A stretch of DNA of 64,000 bases from Micromonospora sp. WMMD980 (lineage in GTDB: Bacteria > Actinomycetota > Actinomycetes > Mycobacteriales > Micromonosporaceae), in NCBI RefSeq assembly GCF_029626035.1, contig NZ_JARUBE010000003.1, forward strand, positions 6,448,001-6,512,000, read 5' to 3'. The notes beneath the pieces are model-generated. The model did not search any database, was not told the DNA's origin, and saw nothing but the letters and a program-made list of their open reading frames with translations. This document shows, piece after piece, positions 14,526-22,173 of this stretch. The translations under genes were made by a program, and so were the position numbers. The number at the start of each line of letters is the position of its first letter. The stretch's first letter is position 1.

Positions 14526-15291
14526 GCCGGCCCACCTCCTTGCGCAGCCGGTCGGTCACCTCGGCGGCGATGGCCGAGACCTCCGGCGAGTCGATCCGCC
14601 GGGGTCGTGGCACGTCGACCCGGGTGGAGTAGATGATCCGGCCGGGCCGGCTGGAGAGCAGCACGATCCGGTCGGCCAGGCGCGCCGCCTCGCGCACGTT
14701 GTGCGTGACGAACAGGACGGTGAGCTTGCGCTCGGTCCAGATCCGCTCCAGCTCGTCGTGCAGGATGTCCCGGGTCATCGCGTCGAGCGCGCCGAACGGC
14801 TCGTCCATCAGCAGCACCGGGGTGTCCAGCGCGAGCGTGCGGGCCAGCGCGACCCGCTGTCGCATGCCGCCGGAGAGCTGGTGCGGGCGCCTGCGGCCGA
14901 AGTCGGACAGGTGGACCGTGCGCAGCAGTTCGGCCACCCGCGCCCTGCGCTGGTCGCGGGGGAGGCCGCGCAGCTTGAGCGGCACCTCGACGTTGCCCTC
15001 GACGGTGGACCACGGGAACAGCGCCGGCTCCTGGAACATCAGGCCCGGGTTGACGCCCTCGCCCAGCTCGATCGCGCCGCCGCTGAGCCGGTCCAGGCCG
15101 GCGACCAGGTTGAGCAGCGTGCTCTTGCCGCAGCCGGACGCGCCGACCAGGCAGACGAACTCACCCGGCGCGACGTCCAGCGACAGCCCGTCCAGCGCCA
15201 GGACCGCCTGCTCGCCCTGGCCGTACACCTTGGTCACGCCGCGCAGCGCGACCGAGCCGGTCGCGCTGCGCGGGGTCGTCGTGGTCGACAT
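14515..15291 (-). CDS. ssuB: ABC transporter ATPase, sulfonate/nitrate/taurine type
   Basis: A 258-residue ATPase. Walker A GASGCGKST, Q-loop FQEPALFPW, signature LSGGMRQRVALART, Walker B VLLMDEPFGALD and the switch THNVREA are all intact, so it should hydrolyse ATP and drive import. The shape (short, Q-loop with ALFPW, FGALDAMTR) is typical of SsuB/TauB/NrtD. The ATG lies in TGATG, sharing one base with the ssuA stop, which shows translational coupling; a GTG one codon upstream is the only other start. The 3' end overlaps ssuC by 11 bp. Confidence 0.88.
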   Translation of the reverse strand: MSTTTTPRSATGSVALRGVTKVYGQGEQAVLALDGLSLDVAPGEFVCLVGASGCGKSTLLNLVAGLDRLSGGAIELGEGVNPGLMFQEPALFPWSTVEGNVEVPLKLRGLPRDQRRARVAELLRTVHLSDFGRRRPHQLSGGMRQRVALARTLALDTPVLLMDEPFGALDAMTRDILHDELERIWTERKLTVLFVTHNVREAARLADRIVLLSSRPGRIIYSTRVDVPRPRRIDSPEVSAIAAEVTDRLRKEVGRHGQ

Positions 15292-16343
15292 CACGGCTGG
15301 GTGACCTCGGGCTTGCCCTGCGCCTTCAGCGCCGCGTTGAGGAACGTCAGGTCGTAGAGGCCGTTCAGGTCGACCGGCTGGGTCAGGCCGACCGCCACGG
15401 CGTGGTCCAGACCGGTCTTCAGCGAGGACGCGATCGGGTCGTTGGTGAACTCCAACGTCGGCCAGGCCTGCTTGATGAGCTTGACGTCCAGCGGCTTACC
15501 GGTGATCTTGCCGATGTGCTCGGAGACGGCCCGCTGGGCGTCGTCCGGCTTGGTGTTGACGAACTCGTTCGCCGCCACCTGACCCTCGACCAGCTTCCTG
15601 ACCACGTCCGGGTGCGCCTTGAGGAACTTGGTGCTGACCACCAGGTTGGTGATGACGAACTTCCTGTCCGGCCAGAGGTCGCGCTCGTCGACCAGCACCG
15701 TGCCACCGGCGTTGACCAGCCGGGAGACGAACGGCTCCGGCACCCAGGCGCCGTCGATGGCGCCGCTGCCGAAGGTCTCGACGGTCTGCGCGTTCTCCTG
15801 CGGGACGACCTTGACGTCGCCGCCGCCCTCCTTGGTGGTCTCCAGGCCCTTCTCCTTGAGCCAGTAGCGCAGCGCCACGTCCTGGGTGTTGCCGAGCTGC
15901 GGGGTGGCGATCTTCTTGCCGCGCAGCTGCTCCGCCGAGGTGATGCCGGGCTTGACCACCAGTGCGACGCCGCCGGACGCGGCGCCGGAGATCACCCGGA
16001 CCGCCTCGCCCTTGGACTTCGAGAAGGCGTTCACGGTCGGGTTCGGACCGATGTACGTGGCGTCCAGCGCACCGGAGAAGACCGCCTCGACGGCCGCCGG
16101 GCCGGCGTTGAAGGTCTTCGTCTCCAGCGTGACGTCGCTGCCCAGCTTCTCCTTGAAGATCCCCTTCTCCACGCCGACCACGGCCGGCGCGTGGGTGATG
16201 TTGGGGAAGTAGCCGAGGCGCAGCGTCACCGGACCGGAGGCGTCGGCGTCGTCGCCGCAGGCGGCGGTGGTGCCGAGCGTGGCCGCGCCGACCGCGGCCA
16301 GGGTGGCCAGCGTGACCAGGCGGCGCAGGGGGAGCCGTCTCAT
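15291..16343 (-). CDS. ssuA: ABC transporter substrate-binding lipoprotein (SsuA/TauA-like)
   Basis: A 350-residue exported lipoprotein: basic N-terminus, hydrophobic core and a lipobox ending at Cys29 (GTTAAC). The mature part begins VTLRLGYFPNITHAPAVVGVEKG, the hallmark of the NMT1/SsuA family for aliphatic sulfonates, taurine or nitrate; later motifs include YIGPNPTVNAF and GAIDGAWVPEPF. First gene of a four-gene operon with ATPase, permease and an Rrf2 regulator. A cysteine-free Rrf2 protein and the family motifs favour an organosulfur substrate, but nitrate or a thiamine precursor cannot be excluded from sequence. The operator-like palindrome sits 21-41 bp upstream of the start. Confidence 0.85.
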   Translation of the reverse strand: MRRLPLRRLVTLATLAAVGAATLGTTAACGDDADASGPVTLRLGYFPNITHAPAVVGVEKGIFKEKLGSDVTLETKTFNAGPAAVEAVFSGALDATYIGPNPTVNAFSKSKGEAVRVISGAASGGVALVVKPGITSAEQLRGKKIATPQLGNTQDVALRYWLKEKGLETTKEGGGDVKVVPQENAQTVETFGSGAIDGAWVPEPFVSRLVNAGGTVLVDERDLWPDRKFVITNLVVSTKFLKAHPDVVRKLVEGQVAANEFVNTKPDDAQRAVSEHIGKITGKPLDVKLIKQAWPTLEFTNDPIASSLKTGLDHAVAVGLTQPVDLNGLYDLTFLNAALKAQGKPEVTQP

Positions 16344-16363
16344 CGGAAGTCCAATCCGCAGTA

Positions 16364-16384
16364 TTCCTATTTAGTTGGTAGGAA
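16364..16384 (-). promoter_or_regulatory. candidate Rrf2 operator upstream of ssuA
   Basis: TTCCTA (16364-16369) and TAGGAA (16379-16384) form a perfect inverted repeat with a 9-nt AT-rich spacer. It lies 20 bp upstream of the ssuA start, where it would cover the promoter. A TTGACG on the minus strand (16412-16407) may be the -35, with the palindrome spanning the -10 region. Confidence 0.55.
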
Positions 16385-16478
16385 GACTGGGGCAAGCCGC
16401 GGTTGGCGTCAAGAGCCGTCCCGAATCTGTCCACCGTTCGGCCACGGCACACCGCCGGTGCGGGCGGTACGGAAGCGC

Positions 16479-16484
16479 TAGTGT
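16479..16484 (+). promoter_or_regulatory. -10 box of the first M16 peptidase gene
   Basis: TAGTGT followed by 7 nt and a GTG start, with no Shine-Dalgarno. It fits a leaderless transcript and fixes the start codon. Confidence 0.45.
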
Positions 16485-16491
16485 CGATCGC

Positions 16492-17802
16492 GTGCCGACC
16501 CGGAGAGCCAGGATTCCCGCCACGAAATATCCGGTCGAGCGGTTCGCCCTCGACAACGGCCTGCGCGTGGTGCTCACGCCCGACCGCAGCGCCCCGGTGA
16601 TCGGGGTGGCGGTGGTCTACGACGTCGGCATCCGCTCCGAGCCGGAGGGCCGCACCGGCTTCGCCCACCTCTTCGAGCACCTGATGTTCCAGGGCTCGGA
16701 GAACCTGGAGAAGCTGGCCCACTTCCGGCACGTGCAGGGCGCCGGCGGCACCTTCAACGGGTCCACCCACCTGGACTACACCGACTACTTCGAGACGCTG
16801 CCGAGCAACGCCCTGGAACGGGCGCTCTTCCTGGAGGCCGACCGGATGCGCGGTCCTCGGCTGACCGAGGAGAATCTGCGCAACCAGGTCGACGTGGTCA
16901 AGGAGGAGATCCGGGTCAACGTGCTCAACCGGCCGTACGGCGGGTTCCCCTGGCTCACGCTGCCCCCGGTGATGTTCGACACCTTCCCCAACGCGCACGA
17001 CGGGTACGGCTCCTTCGACGACCTGGAGTCGGCGACCGTGGCCGACGCCGCCGACTTCTTCCGCCGCTACTACGCCAGCGGCAACGCGGTGCTCGCGGTC
17101 AGCGGCGACGTCGACGTGGCCGAGGCGACCGCGCTGATCGAACGGCACTTCGGCGACGTGCCGGCGCGTCCCGCCCCGGAACGACCCGACTTCACCGAGC
17201 CCGACCTGACCGCCGAGCGGCGCAGCACCTACACCGACGCGCTGGCCCCGCTGCCGGCCGTGGCGGCCGCCTGGCGGGTGCCCGACCCGATCACCGACTT
17301 CGCCGGCTACCTGCCCTACGTGGTGCTGGCCGAGGTGCTCACCGACGGCGACGCGTCCCGGCTGGTCGAGCGGCTGGTGCAGCGGGACCGCACGGTCACC
17401 AGCGTCGGCGGCTACCTCGGCTTCATGGGTGACCCGTTCGACGTGCGCGACCCCACCGCGCTGCTGCTCCAGACGCACCTGCCGCCCGGTGGCGACGTGG
17501 ACAAGGTGCTGCGCACCGTCGACGAGGAGCTGGACCGGCTGGCCACCGACGGGCTGGTCGACGGCGAGCTGGGGCGTACCCAGGCCCGGATGGTCACCCA
17601 CCTGCTGCGGGACACCGACGCGGTGCTCGGCCGGGCGCTGCGGATGGCGGTGCTGGAACAGCAGCGCGGCGAGCCGGGACTGCTCAACGAACTGCCCCGG
17701 CTGGTCGGCGCGGTCACCGCGGACCAGGTCCGCGCCGCCGCCGCCGCGCTGCGCCCCGAGCGCCGCGCGTCCGTCGAGGTCGTCGCCGGAGGTGCCCGAT
17801 GA
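16492..17802 (+). CDS. M16-family zinc peptidase, catalytic subunit
   Basis: A 436-residue pitrilysin/processing-peptidase family protein. The inverted zinc motif HxxEH is present as FAHLFEHLMFQGS, and the downstream third ligand lies in the ENLRNQVDVVKEEIRVN helix. It keeps the bacterial single-repeat length, so it should pair with the next gene product to form a closed chamber, as do the mitochondrial MPP subunits. No signal peptide is visible, suggesting a cytoplasmic role in peptide turnover. The GTG start follows a TAGTGT box; the frame is open further upstream across the ssuA promoter region but that part is not protein-like. It overlaps the next gene by four bases. Confidence 0.9.
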   Translation: MPTRRARIPATKYPVERFALDNGLRVVLTPDRSAPVIGVAVVYDVGIRSEPEGRTGFAHLFEHLMFQGSENLEKLAHFRHVQGAGGTFNGSTHLDYTDYFETLPSNALERALFLEADRMRGPRLTEENLRNQVDVVKEEIRVNVLNRPYGGFPWLTLPPVMFDTFPNAHDGYGSFDDLESATVADAADFFRRYYASGNAVLAVSGDVDVAEATALIERHFGDVPARPAPERPDFTEPDLTAERRSTYTDALAPLPAVAAAWRVPDPITDFAGYLPYVVLAEVLTDGDASRLVERLVQRDRTVTSVGGYLGFMGDPFDVRDPTALLLQTHLPPGGDVDKVLRTVDEELDRLATDGLVDGELGRTQARMVTHLLRDTDAVLGRALRMAVLEQQRGEPGLLNELPRLVGAVTADQVRAAAAALRPERRASVEVVAGGAR

Positions 17803-19139
17803 CTGCCGCTGCCACCACCACCGTCCGGCCGTTGCCGGCCCTCGGGCCCAACCGGCGGCTCACCGTGCCGAAGCAGGCCGAGCGCACGCTCGGCAACGGC
17901 CTCACCGTGATCGCGGTTCGCCGTCCCGCCGTGCCCCTGTTCGAGCTGCGGCTCTGGATGCCGTTCGGGCGGACCCACCTGGCCCGCGGCGCGATGCTGG
18001 CGCAGACCATGCTGGCCGGCACCGTGGCGCACAGCGCCACCGAGATCGCCGCCGAGCTGCAGCGGGTCGGCGGCGGGCTCGCCGCCGGCCTCGACCCGGA
18101 CCGGCTGATGCTCTCCGGCGCGGGCCTGATCACCGGGCTGGACCGGATGCTGGAGCTGCTCGCCGAGGTGCTCACCGGCGCGACCTACCCGGGCGACTGG
18201 GTGGCGACCGAGCGGGACCGGCTGGTCGACCGGATCCAGGTCGCCCAGAGCCAGCCGTCCCACCTGGCCCGCACCGCGCTGCTCAAGCGGGTCTACGGCC
18301 GGCACCCGTACGCGGTGCAGACGCCCGAGCCCGACCAGGTGCGGGCGGTCCGGCCGGCGGCGCTGCGCCGGCTGCACGCCGAGCGGGTGCATCCGGCCGG
18401 CGCGGTGCTGGTGCTCGTCGGCGACGTGCGGCCGGAGCAGGCGCTGGACGCGGCCGAGGCGGCGCTCGCCGGCTGGCGGGGGGACGGTCACGTCGCCGAG
18501 CTGCCGCCCGCGCCGCCACTGGAGCCGGGGCCGCTGCTGCTGATCGACCGGCCCGGTTCGGTGCAGTCCTCGCTGCGGCTGGCACTGCCCGCCGTGCCCC
18601 GCACCCACCCCGACCACGCGGCGCTGCAACTGGCGAACCTGATCTTCGGCGGCTACTTCTCCTCCCGCTGGGTGGAGAACATCCGCGAGGACAAGGGCTA
18701 CACCTACGGGCCGCACTCGCTCGTCGAGCACTCGGTGGCCGGCTCGGTGCTGGTCGCCGGGGCCGAGGTGGCGACCGAGGTGACCGCGGCGGCGCTGCTG
18801 GAGACCCACTACGAGCTGGGTCGGCTGGCGACCGTGCCGCCGAAGCCGGAGGAGTTGGAGCAGGCCCGCCGGTACGCGCTCGGCACGCTCCAGCTCGGCA
18901 TGTCCACCCAGGCCGGTCTCGCGTCTCTGACCAGCGCGTACGCCGGCAACGGGCTGCGCCTGGACTTCCTCACCGAGCACGCCGCCCGGCTGGCGGCCAC
19001 GACCGTTGACGATGTCGCCGAGGTGGCCGCCCGCTACCTGGCCCCGGCGCAGGCGGTCACCGTGGTGCTCGGTGACGCGGCCCGGGTCGCCGACTCGCTC
19101 GCCGCGCTCACACCGGTGCGAACGGCAGCGGGCCGGTGA
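17799..19139 (+). CDS. M16-family peptidase-like protein, non-catalytic partner
   Basis: A 446-residue M16 paralogue that lacks HxxEH (the equivalent region reads LARGAMLAQTML), so it cannot bind catalytic zinc. It retains the C-terminal substrate-binding R/Y segment (SRWVENIREDKGYTYGPHS). This is the alpha-MPP-like half of an M16B heterodimer, with the preceding gene as the beta-like catalytic half. The ATG overlaps the previous stop by four bases (ATGA), which favours equal amounts of the two proteins. nudC overlaps its 3' end in turn. Confidence 0.88.
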   Translation: MTAAATTTVRPLPALGPNRRLTVPKQAERTLGNGLTVIAVRRPAVPLFELRLWMPFGRTHLARGAMLAQTMLAGTVAHSATEIAAELQRVGGGLAAGLDPDRLMLSGAGLITGLDRMLELLAEVLTGATYPGDWVATERDRLVDRIQVAQSQPSHLARTALLKRVYGRHPYAVQTPEPDQVRAVRPAALRRLHAERVHPAGAVLVLVGDVRPEQALDAAEAALAGWRGDGHVAELPPAPPLEPGPLLLIDRPGSVQSSLRLALPAVPRTHPDHAALQLANLIFGGYFSSRWVENIREDKGYTYGPHSLVEHSVAGSVLVAGAEVATEVTAAALLETHYELGRLATVPPKPEELEQARRYALGTLQLGMSTQAGLASLTSAYAGNGLRLDFLTEHAARLAATTVDDVAEVAARYLAPAQAVTVVLGDAARVADSLAALTPVRTAAGR

Positions 19140-20083
19140 CGGGTGAGGCGGCGCCACCGCTGGCCCGGTCCACGCTGGACCGGGCCGCGCACCGGCGTAC
19201 CGACCCGGCGTGGCTCGCCGAGGCGTGGGAGCAGGCCCGGGTGCTGGTGCTGGACTCGACCGACGAGGGCCGGACGCTGGTTCGCGGCGAGGGCGCGCCC
19301 CCGGAGCTGGTGCTTGTCGGCTCCGGTGAGCTGCCCGAGGTGCCGCGCTCGGTGCCGATGTTCCTCGGCCTGGAGCCGGACGGCGTTCCGGTCTTCGCGG
19401 TGGACGGACCGCTGCCGGCGGTGCCGGGCGCCCGCCGGGCCCACCTGCGCGAGGTCGGCCACCTGATGACCGACCGGGACGCGGGCCTGTTCACCACCGC
19501 GTTGGCGCTGCTCAACTGGCATCTGCGGCACGGCTTCTCGGCGGCCACCGGGCACGCGACCCGGGTGGACGAGGCCGGCTGGTCCCGGATCGACCCGGCC
19601 GGTCACCGGACCTGGCCGCGCACCGACCCGGCGATGATCGTGCTGGTGCACGACGGGGTGGACGGGCCGGCGGGCCGTTGCCTGCTGGGCAACAACGCCG
19701 CCTGGCCGAACAGCCCGGGGGTGCGCCGCTACTCCTGCCTGGCCGGTTACGTCGAGCCCGGCGAGTCGGCCGAGGCGGCCGTGCTGCGCGAGGTCCGCGA
19801 GGAGGTGGGCGTCGCGGTCGAGGAGATCGGGTACGTGTCGAGCCAGGCCTGGCCGTTCCCGGGCTCGTTGATGCTCGGCTTCCTGGCCCGGGCCGACGCG
19901 GACGAGGAGATCCGGGTCGACCCGACCGAGATCGCGCACGCGCGCTGGTTCAGCCGGCGGGAGATCGGCGCCGCGCTGGCCGGCGAGCCGGTGCCGGTGG
20001 ACGGCGGGGACCGCCTGCTCCTGCCGCCGCCGTCGTCGATCGCGCTCTTCCTGGTGCACCGCTGGCTCGACGGCCACTGCTGA
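19136..20083 (+). CDS. nudC: NADH pyrophosphatase / NAD-RNA decapping Nudix hydrolase
   Basis: A 315-residue NudC. The Nudix box is GYVEPGESAEAAVLREVREE, followed by the NudC-specific SSQAWPFPGSLMLGF (usually SQPWPFPxS; here Ala replaces Pro). It cleaves NAD(H) or NAD-capped RNA. The zinc ribbon between the N-terminal and Nudix domains is missing its cysteines: the segment reads HGFSAATGHATRVDEAGWSR, with no Cys-x2-Cys. The GTG overlaps the stop of the M16 partner gene, so nudC is the last gene of a three-gene operon. In M. tuberculosis nudC lies between the adnAB and mrx1-uvrD2 genes, matching the order here. Confidence 0.88.
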   Translation: MTGEAAPPLARSTLDRAAHRRTDPAWLAEAWEQARVLVLDSTDEGRTLVRGEGAPPELVLVGSGELPEVPRSVPMFLGLEPDGVPVFAVDGPLPAVPGARRAHLREVGHLMTDRDAGLFTTALALLNWHLRHGFSAATGHATRVDEAGWSRIDPAGHRTWPRTDPAMIVLVHDGVDGPAGRCLLGNNAAWPNSPGVRRYSCLAGYVEPGESAEAAVLREVREEVGVAVEEIGYVSSQAWPFPGSLMLGFLARADADEEIRVDPTEIAHARWFSRREIGAALAGEPVPVDGGDRLLLPPPSSIALFLVHRWLDGHC

Positions 20084-20149
20084 CCGTGCGGGAACGCGGT
20101 CCCGGCCCGGACCGTCGTTGCCGCGGCGGTCGCGGGCCGGGAACACGGG

Positions 20150-20206
20150 CCGTCGTGGCCGGGTGAGGCGTGGAGCGCGGCGGGGGAGCCGGTCCGGCCA
20201 CGACGG
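20150..20206. terminator. 13-bp stem between convergent nudC and small gene
   Basis: 20150-20162 pairs perfectly with 20194-20206 (core CGTCGTGGCCGG) around a 31-nt loop. Suitable as a bidirectional terminator. Confidence 0.5.
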
Positions 20207-20223
20207 ACGTCAGCGGAGGGCCA

Positions 20224-20490
20224 TCAGCCGTCCCAGCGGTACGGGCGACCGGGTGCGGGTTCCTCGATGGGCAGCACCTTGACCCGGTGGCGGCCGGCGC
20301 GTACGGCGCCGACGGCGGACAGCGCGCGGGCGAGCAGGAGGGCGGCGTCCCGGTCCTCGGCGTGGACGACCTGGCGGCGGGGCTCCGGCGCGCGGGTCTC
20401 GTCCCGCAGGTGGCCGCCGTGGGCCCAGACGGCGGCGATGTCGGCGTCGGCGGCGCTACGGATCTCGGTGCGGACGATCAGGAACCGCAT
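20224..20490 (-). CDS. small protein of unknown function
   Basis: An 88-residue protein beginning MRFLIVRTEIRSAADADIAA. It is soluble, without cysteines, and has an Arg/Glu-rich middle (HLRDETRAPEPRRQVVHAED) and a VRAGRHRVKVLPIEEPAP end. No family is recognised. The ATG is preceded by CGGGGGAC at usual distance; the frame continues upstream but loses coding character. It reads away from the DUF397 gene in the same direction with a 199-bp gap, and converges on nudC. Confidence 0.55.
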   Translation of the reverse strand: MRFLIVRTEIRSAADADIAAVWAHGGHLRDETRAPEPRRQVVHAEDRDAALLLARALSAVGAVRAGRHRVKVLPIEEPAPGRPYRWDG

Positions 20491-20646
20491 GGTGTCCCCC
20501 GGGAGACGGACGGATGCGCGGTGGAACTTCCACGTCACTCCACGCGTCATCGTACGCCCGCCCGTCGTCCCAGCAAGTGAAACCGGCCGGCTCGACCGTT
20601 CGGGGGACCCCAGGTCAGCACGCTTGTCGAGGGTGGACACGCGAGA

Positions 20647-20673
20647 GGGCCGCCGGCATGCCGCCGACGGCCC
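20647..20673 (-). terminator. hairpin after the DUF397 gene
   Basis: GGGCCG (20647-20652) pairs with CGGCCC (20668-20673), with an internal CGGCATGCCG palindrome. It lies 16 bp beyond the DUF397 stop on the minus strand. Confidence 0.4.
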
Positions 20674-20689
20674 CCGGGCACTCGCCGGA

Positions 20690-20929
20690 TCAGTTCAGGT
20701 CGAACTGGCCGTTCTTCGCTCCGGCGATGAAGCCGAGCCAGCCGGCCCGGTTGAACAGCAGCACCGGCCCGCTCGGGTCCTTGCTGTCGCGCAGTGCCAG
20801 GGTCGCCGGCCCGGTGCCGAGCGGCGCGACCTCGACGCAGTTCGAGGTCTGGCTGCGGGTGCTCTTGCGCCAGGCGGCGCCGGCGAGGAGGCCCGATCGG
20901 GCGGTCGTGCTGTGACGGATCTCGTTCAT
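20690..20929 (-). CDS. DUF397 domain protein
   Basis: A 79-residue protein that is almost wholly one DUF397 domain: WRKSTRSQTSNCVEVAPLG then LALRDSKDPSGPVLLFNRAGW. DUF397 proteins occur in many copies in actinomycetes, nearly always next to an XRE regulator with a DUF5753 domain, as here. Such pairs control development or antibiotic production in Streptomyces (the whiJ and abaA-like loci) and have been described as toxin-antitoxin-like. A short leading segment (MNEIRHSTTARSGLLAGAA) precedes the domain. The gene follows the regulator in the same direction with a 70-bp gap, so both may share a transcript. Confidence 0.85.
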   Translation of the reverse strand: MNEIRHSTTARSGLLAGAAWRKSTRSQTSNCVEVAPLGTGPATLALRDSKDPSGPVLLFNRAGWLGFIAGAKNGQFDLN

Positions 20930-20999
20930 GGTGTCCTGCTCCTGATGAGGTGCTCCGATGGGAACGAGCGGCACCGACGCGGGACGGTGTCCGCCGGGA

Positions 21000-21971
21000 T
21001 CACCGTTCCGTCGTGAGGCGCCCCGAGTCGCGGCGGCGCTGGGTCGGCGCCGTTGCCGGCCCCTGTGCCACGGTGGACTCGACTGCCGTGCCGGTCAGCC
21101 GTCCCGTCGCTTCGATCAACCAGGAGAGGGTGTCCGATGCGGAGAGTGCCGACGAGCATAGCCACTCGTACACCACTTTATAGCGATTTAGGGTGTTTAC
21201 CTCGGTCGACATGACGTCGGTGAACCCACTTTCGATCGCCAACGTCTCCGGATCGAGTGGATCGGCGAACCGATAGAGCGAGAACGCGGTGGGCGGAAGG
21301 TACCAGTCACCCACCCGGGTGTCCCGCAACAGCAGCCGCAGTTCCACGTTCGGCAGCAGGGCCAGTTCGCACAGGTGGACGAGCTGCTCGTGCAGCACGT
21401 TCGGTGGGCCGGCCCGGCGCCCCAGGGCGGCCTCCTCCAACACCGCCGTGTAGCAGGGCACGTGGCTCAACAGCGACTGGCGCGCCTGCCGGGCGGCCAC
21501 CTCCGTCTCCGGGTCCTCCGGGTCCGGGTCGCCCGCCTCGTCGGCCACCCGGGCCGCGGACAGGATCCGGTGCCGGGCATACCCGGACGTCTGCAACAAC
21601 CCCGGCACCAGCACCGGGTTGTATTCGGAGATCTCCGCGCAGCCCGCCTCCAGCTCGGCGAAGGCGCGCTGCTGCTGGGTCATCACCGGGAAGTTGCGCA
21701 GCCAGCCCCGCATGTCGCCGGCCTCGTGGGTGATCCCGGTCAGCTCCGCGCGCTGCTCCTCGTCGGCCCCGTAGAGCGTCAGCAGCACGTCCACGTCGTC
21801 CGGGTCGGGGCGACTGCGCCCGTTCTCCAACCGGGACAGCTTGGATGCGGAGGCCCAACCGATCCGCTCGATGACCTGGTCACCGGTCAGACCGGCCTGT
21901 TCGCGGAGCCGACGCAGCTCGGTGCCGAGGCGACGACGACGCAGAAACGGGCCTGGTGCGGCAGGAGGCAC
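21000..21971 (-). CDS. XRE-family regulator with DUF5753 (Scr1-type antitoxin-like)
   Basis: A 323-residue protein with an N-terminal helix-turn-helix (LGTELRRLREQAGLTGDQVIERIGWASASKLSRLENGRSRP, residues about 15-55) and the C-terminal DUF5753 ligand/partner domain (EAGCAEISEYNPVLVPGLLQT, then LLSHVPCYTAVLEEAALGR). The start is taken as the GTG giving VPPAAPGPFLRRRRLG, preceded by AAAGAGGAC. A longer frame is open but Arg-rich. It lies upstream of a DUF397 gene, the usual partner. A TACAGT on the minus strand upstream may be its -10. It is divergent from an MFS exporter with about 200 bp between starts, so it could also control that gene. Confidence 0.88.
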   Translation of the reverse strand: MPPAAPGPFLRRRRLGTELRRLREQAGLTGDQVIERIGWASASKLSRLENGRSRPDPDDVDVLLTLYGADEEQRAELTGITHEAGDMRGWLRNFPVMTQQQRAFAELEAGCAEISEYNPVLVPGLLQTSGYARHRILSAARVADEAGDPDPEDPETEVAARQARQSLLSHVPCYTAVLEEAALGRRAGPPNVLHEQLVHLCELALLPNVELRLLLRDTRVGDWYLPPTAFSLYRFADPLDPETLAIESGFTDVMSTEVNTLNRYKVVYEWLCSSALSASDTLSWLIEATGRLTGTAVESTVAQGPATAPTQRRRDSGRLTTER

Positions 21972-22173
21972 GGCGTCCTCTTTCCCGTCGACCGTCGCAA
22001 GACGCGACGGTAACTGTATGGAATTCGCCCCCCACGGCCAGTATGGACGGCGCGACCGGTGTCGGCGGGTCCGGCGAGGGCGTGTCACGAGACAAAAAGA
22101 GGACTGTGGAGAGCGCCTTCATCCGGCGCCCGCCCCCGACGCGCCCGCGGGCGCACCCTGCCGGAGGGAACCG

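Noticed and set aside
16375..16491. N-terminal extension of the M16 peptidase
   Set aside because: The frame is open but overlaps the ssuA operator/promoter region, is Arg/Ser-rich, and the GTG after the TAGTGT box gives the usual family start.
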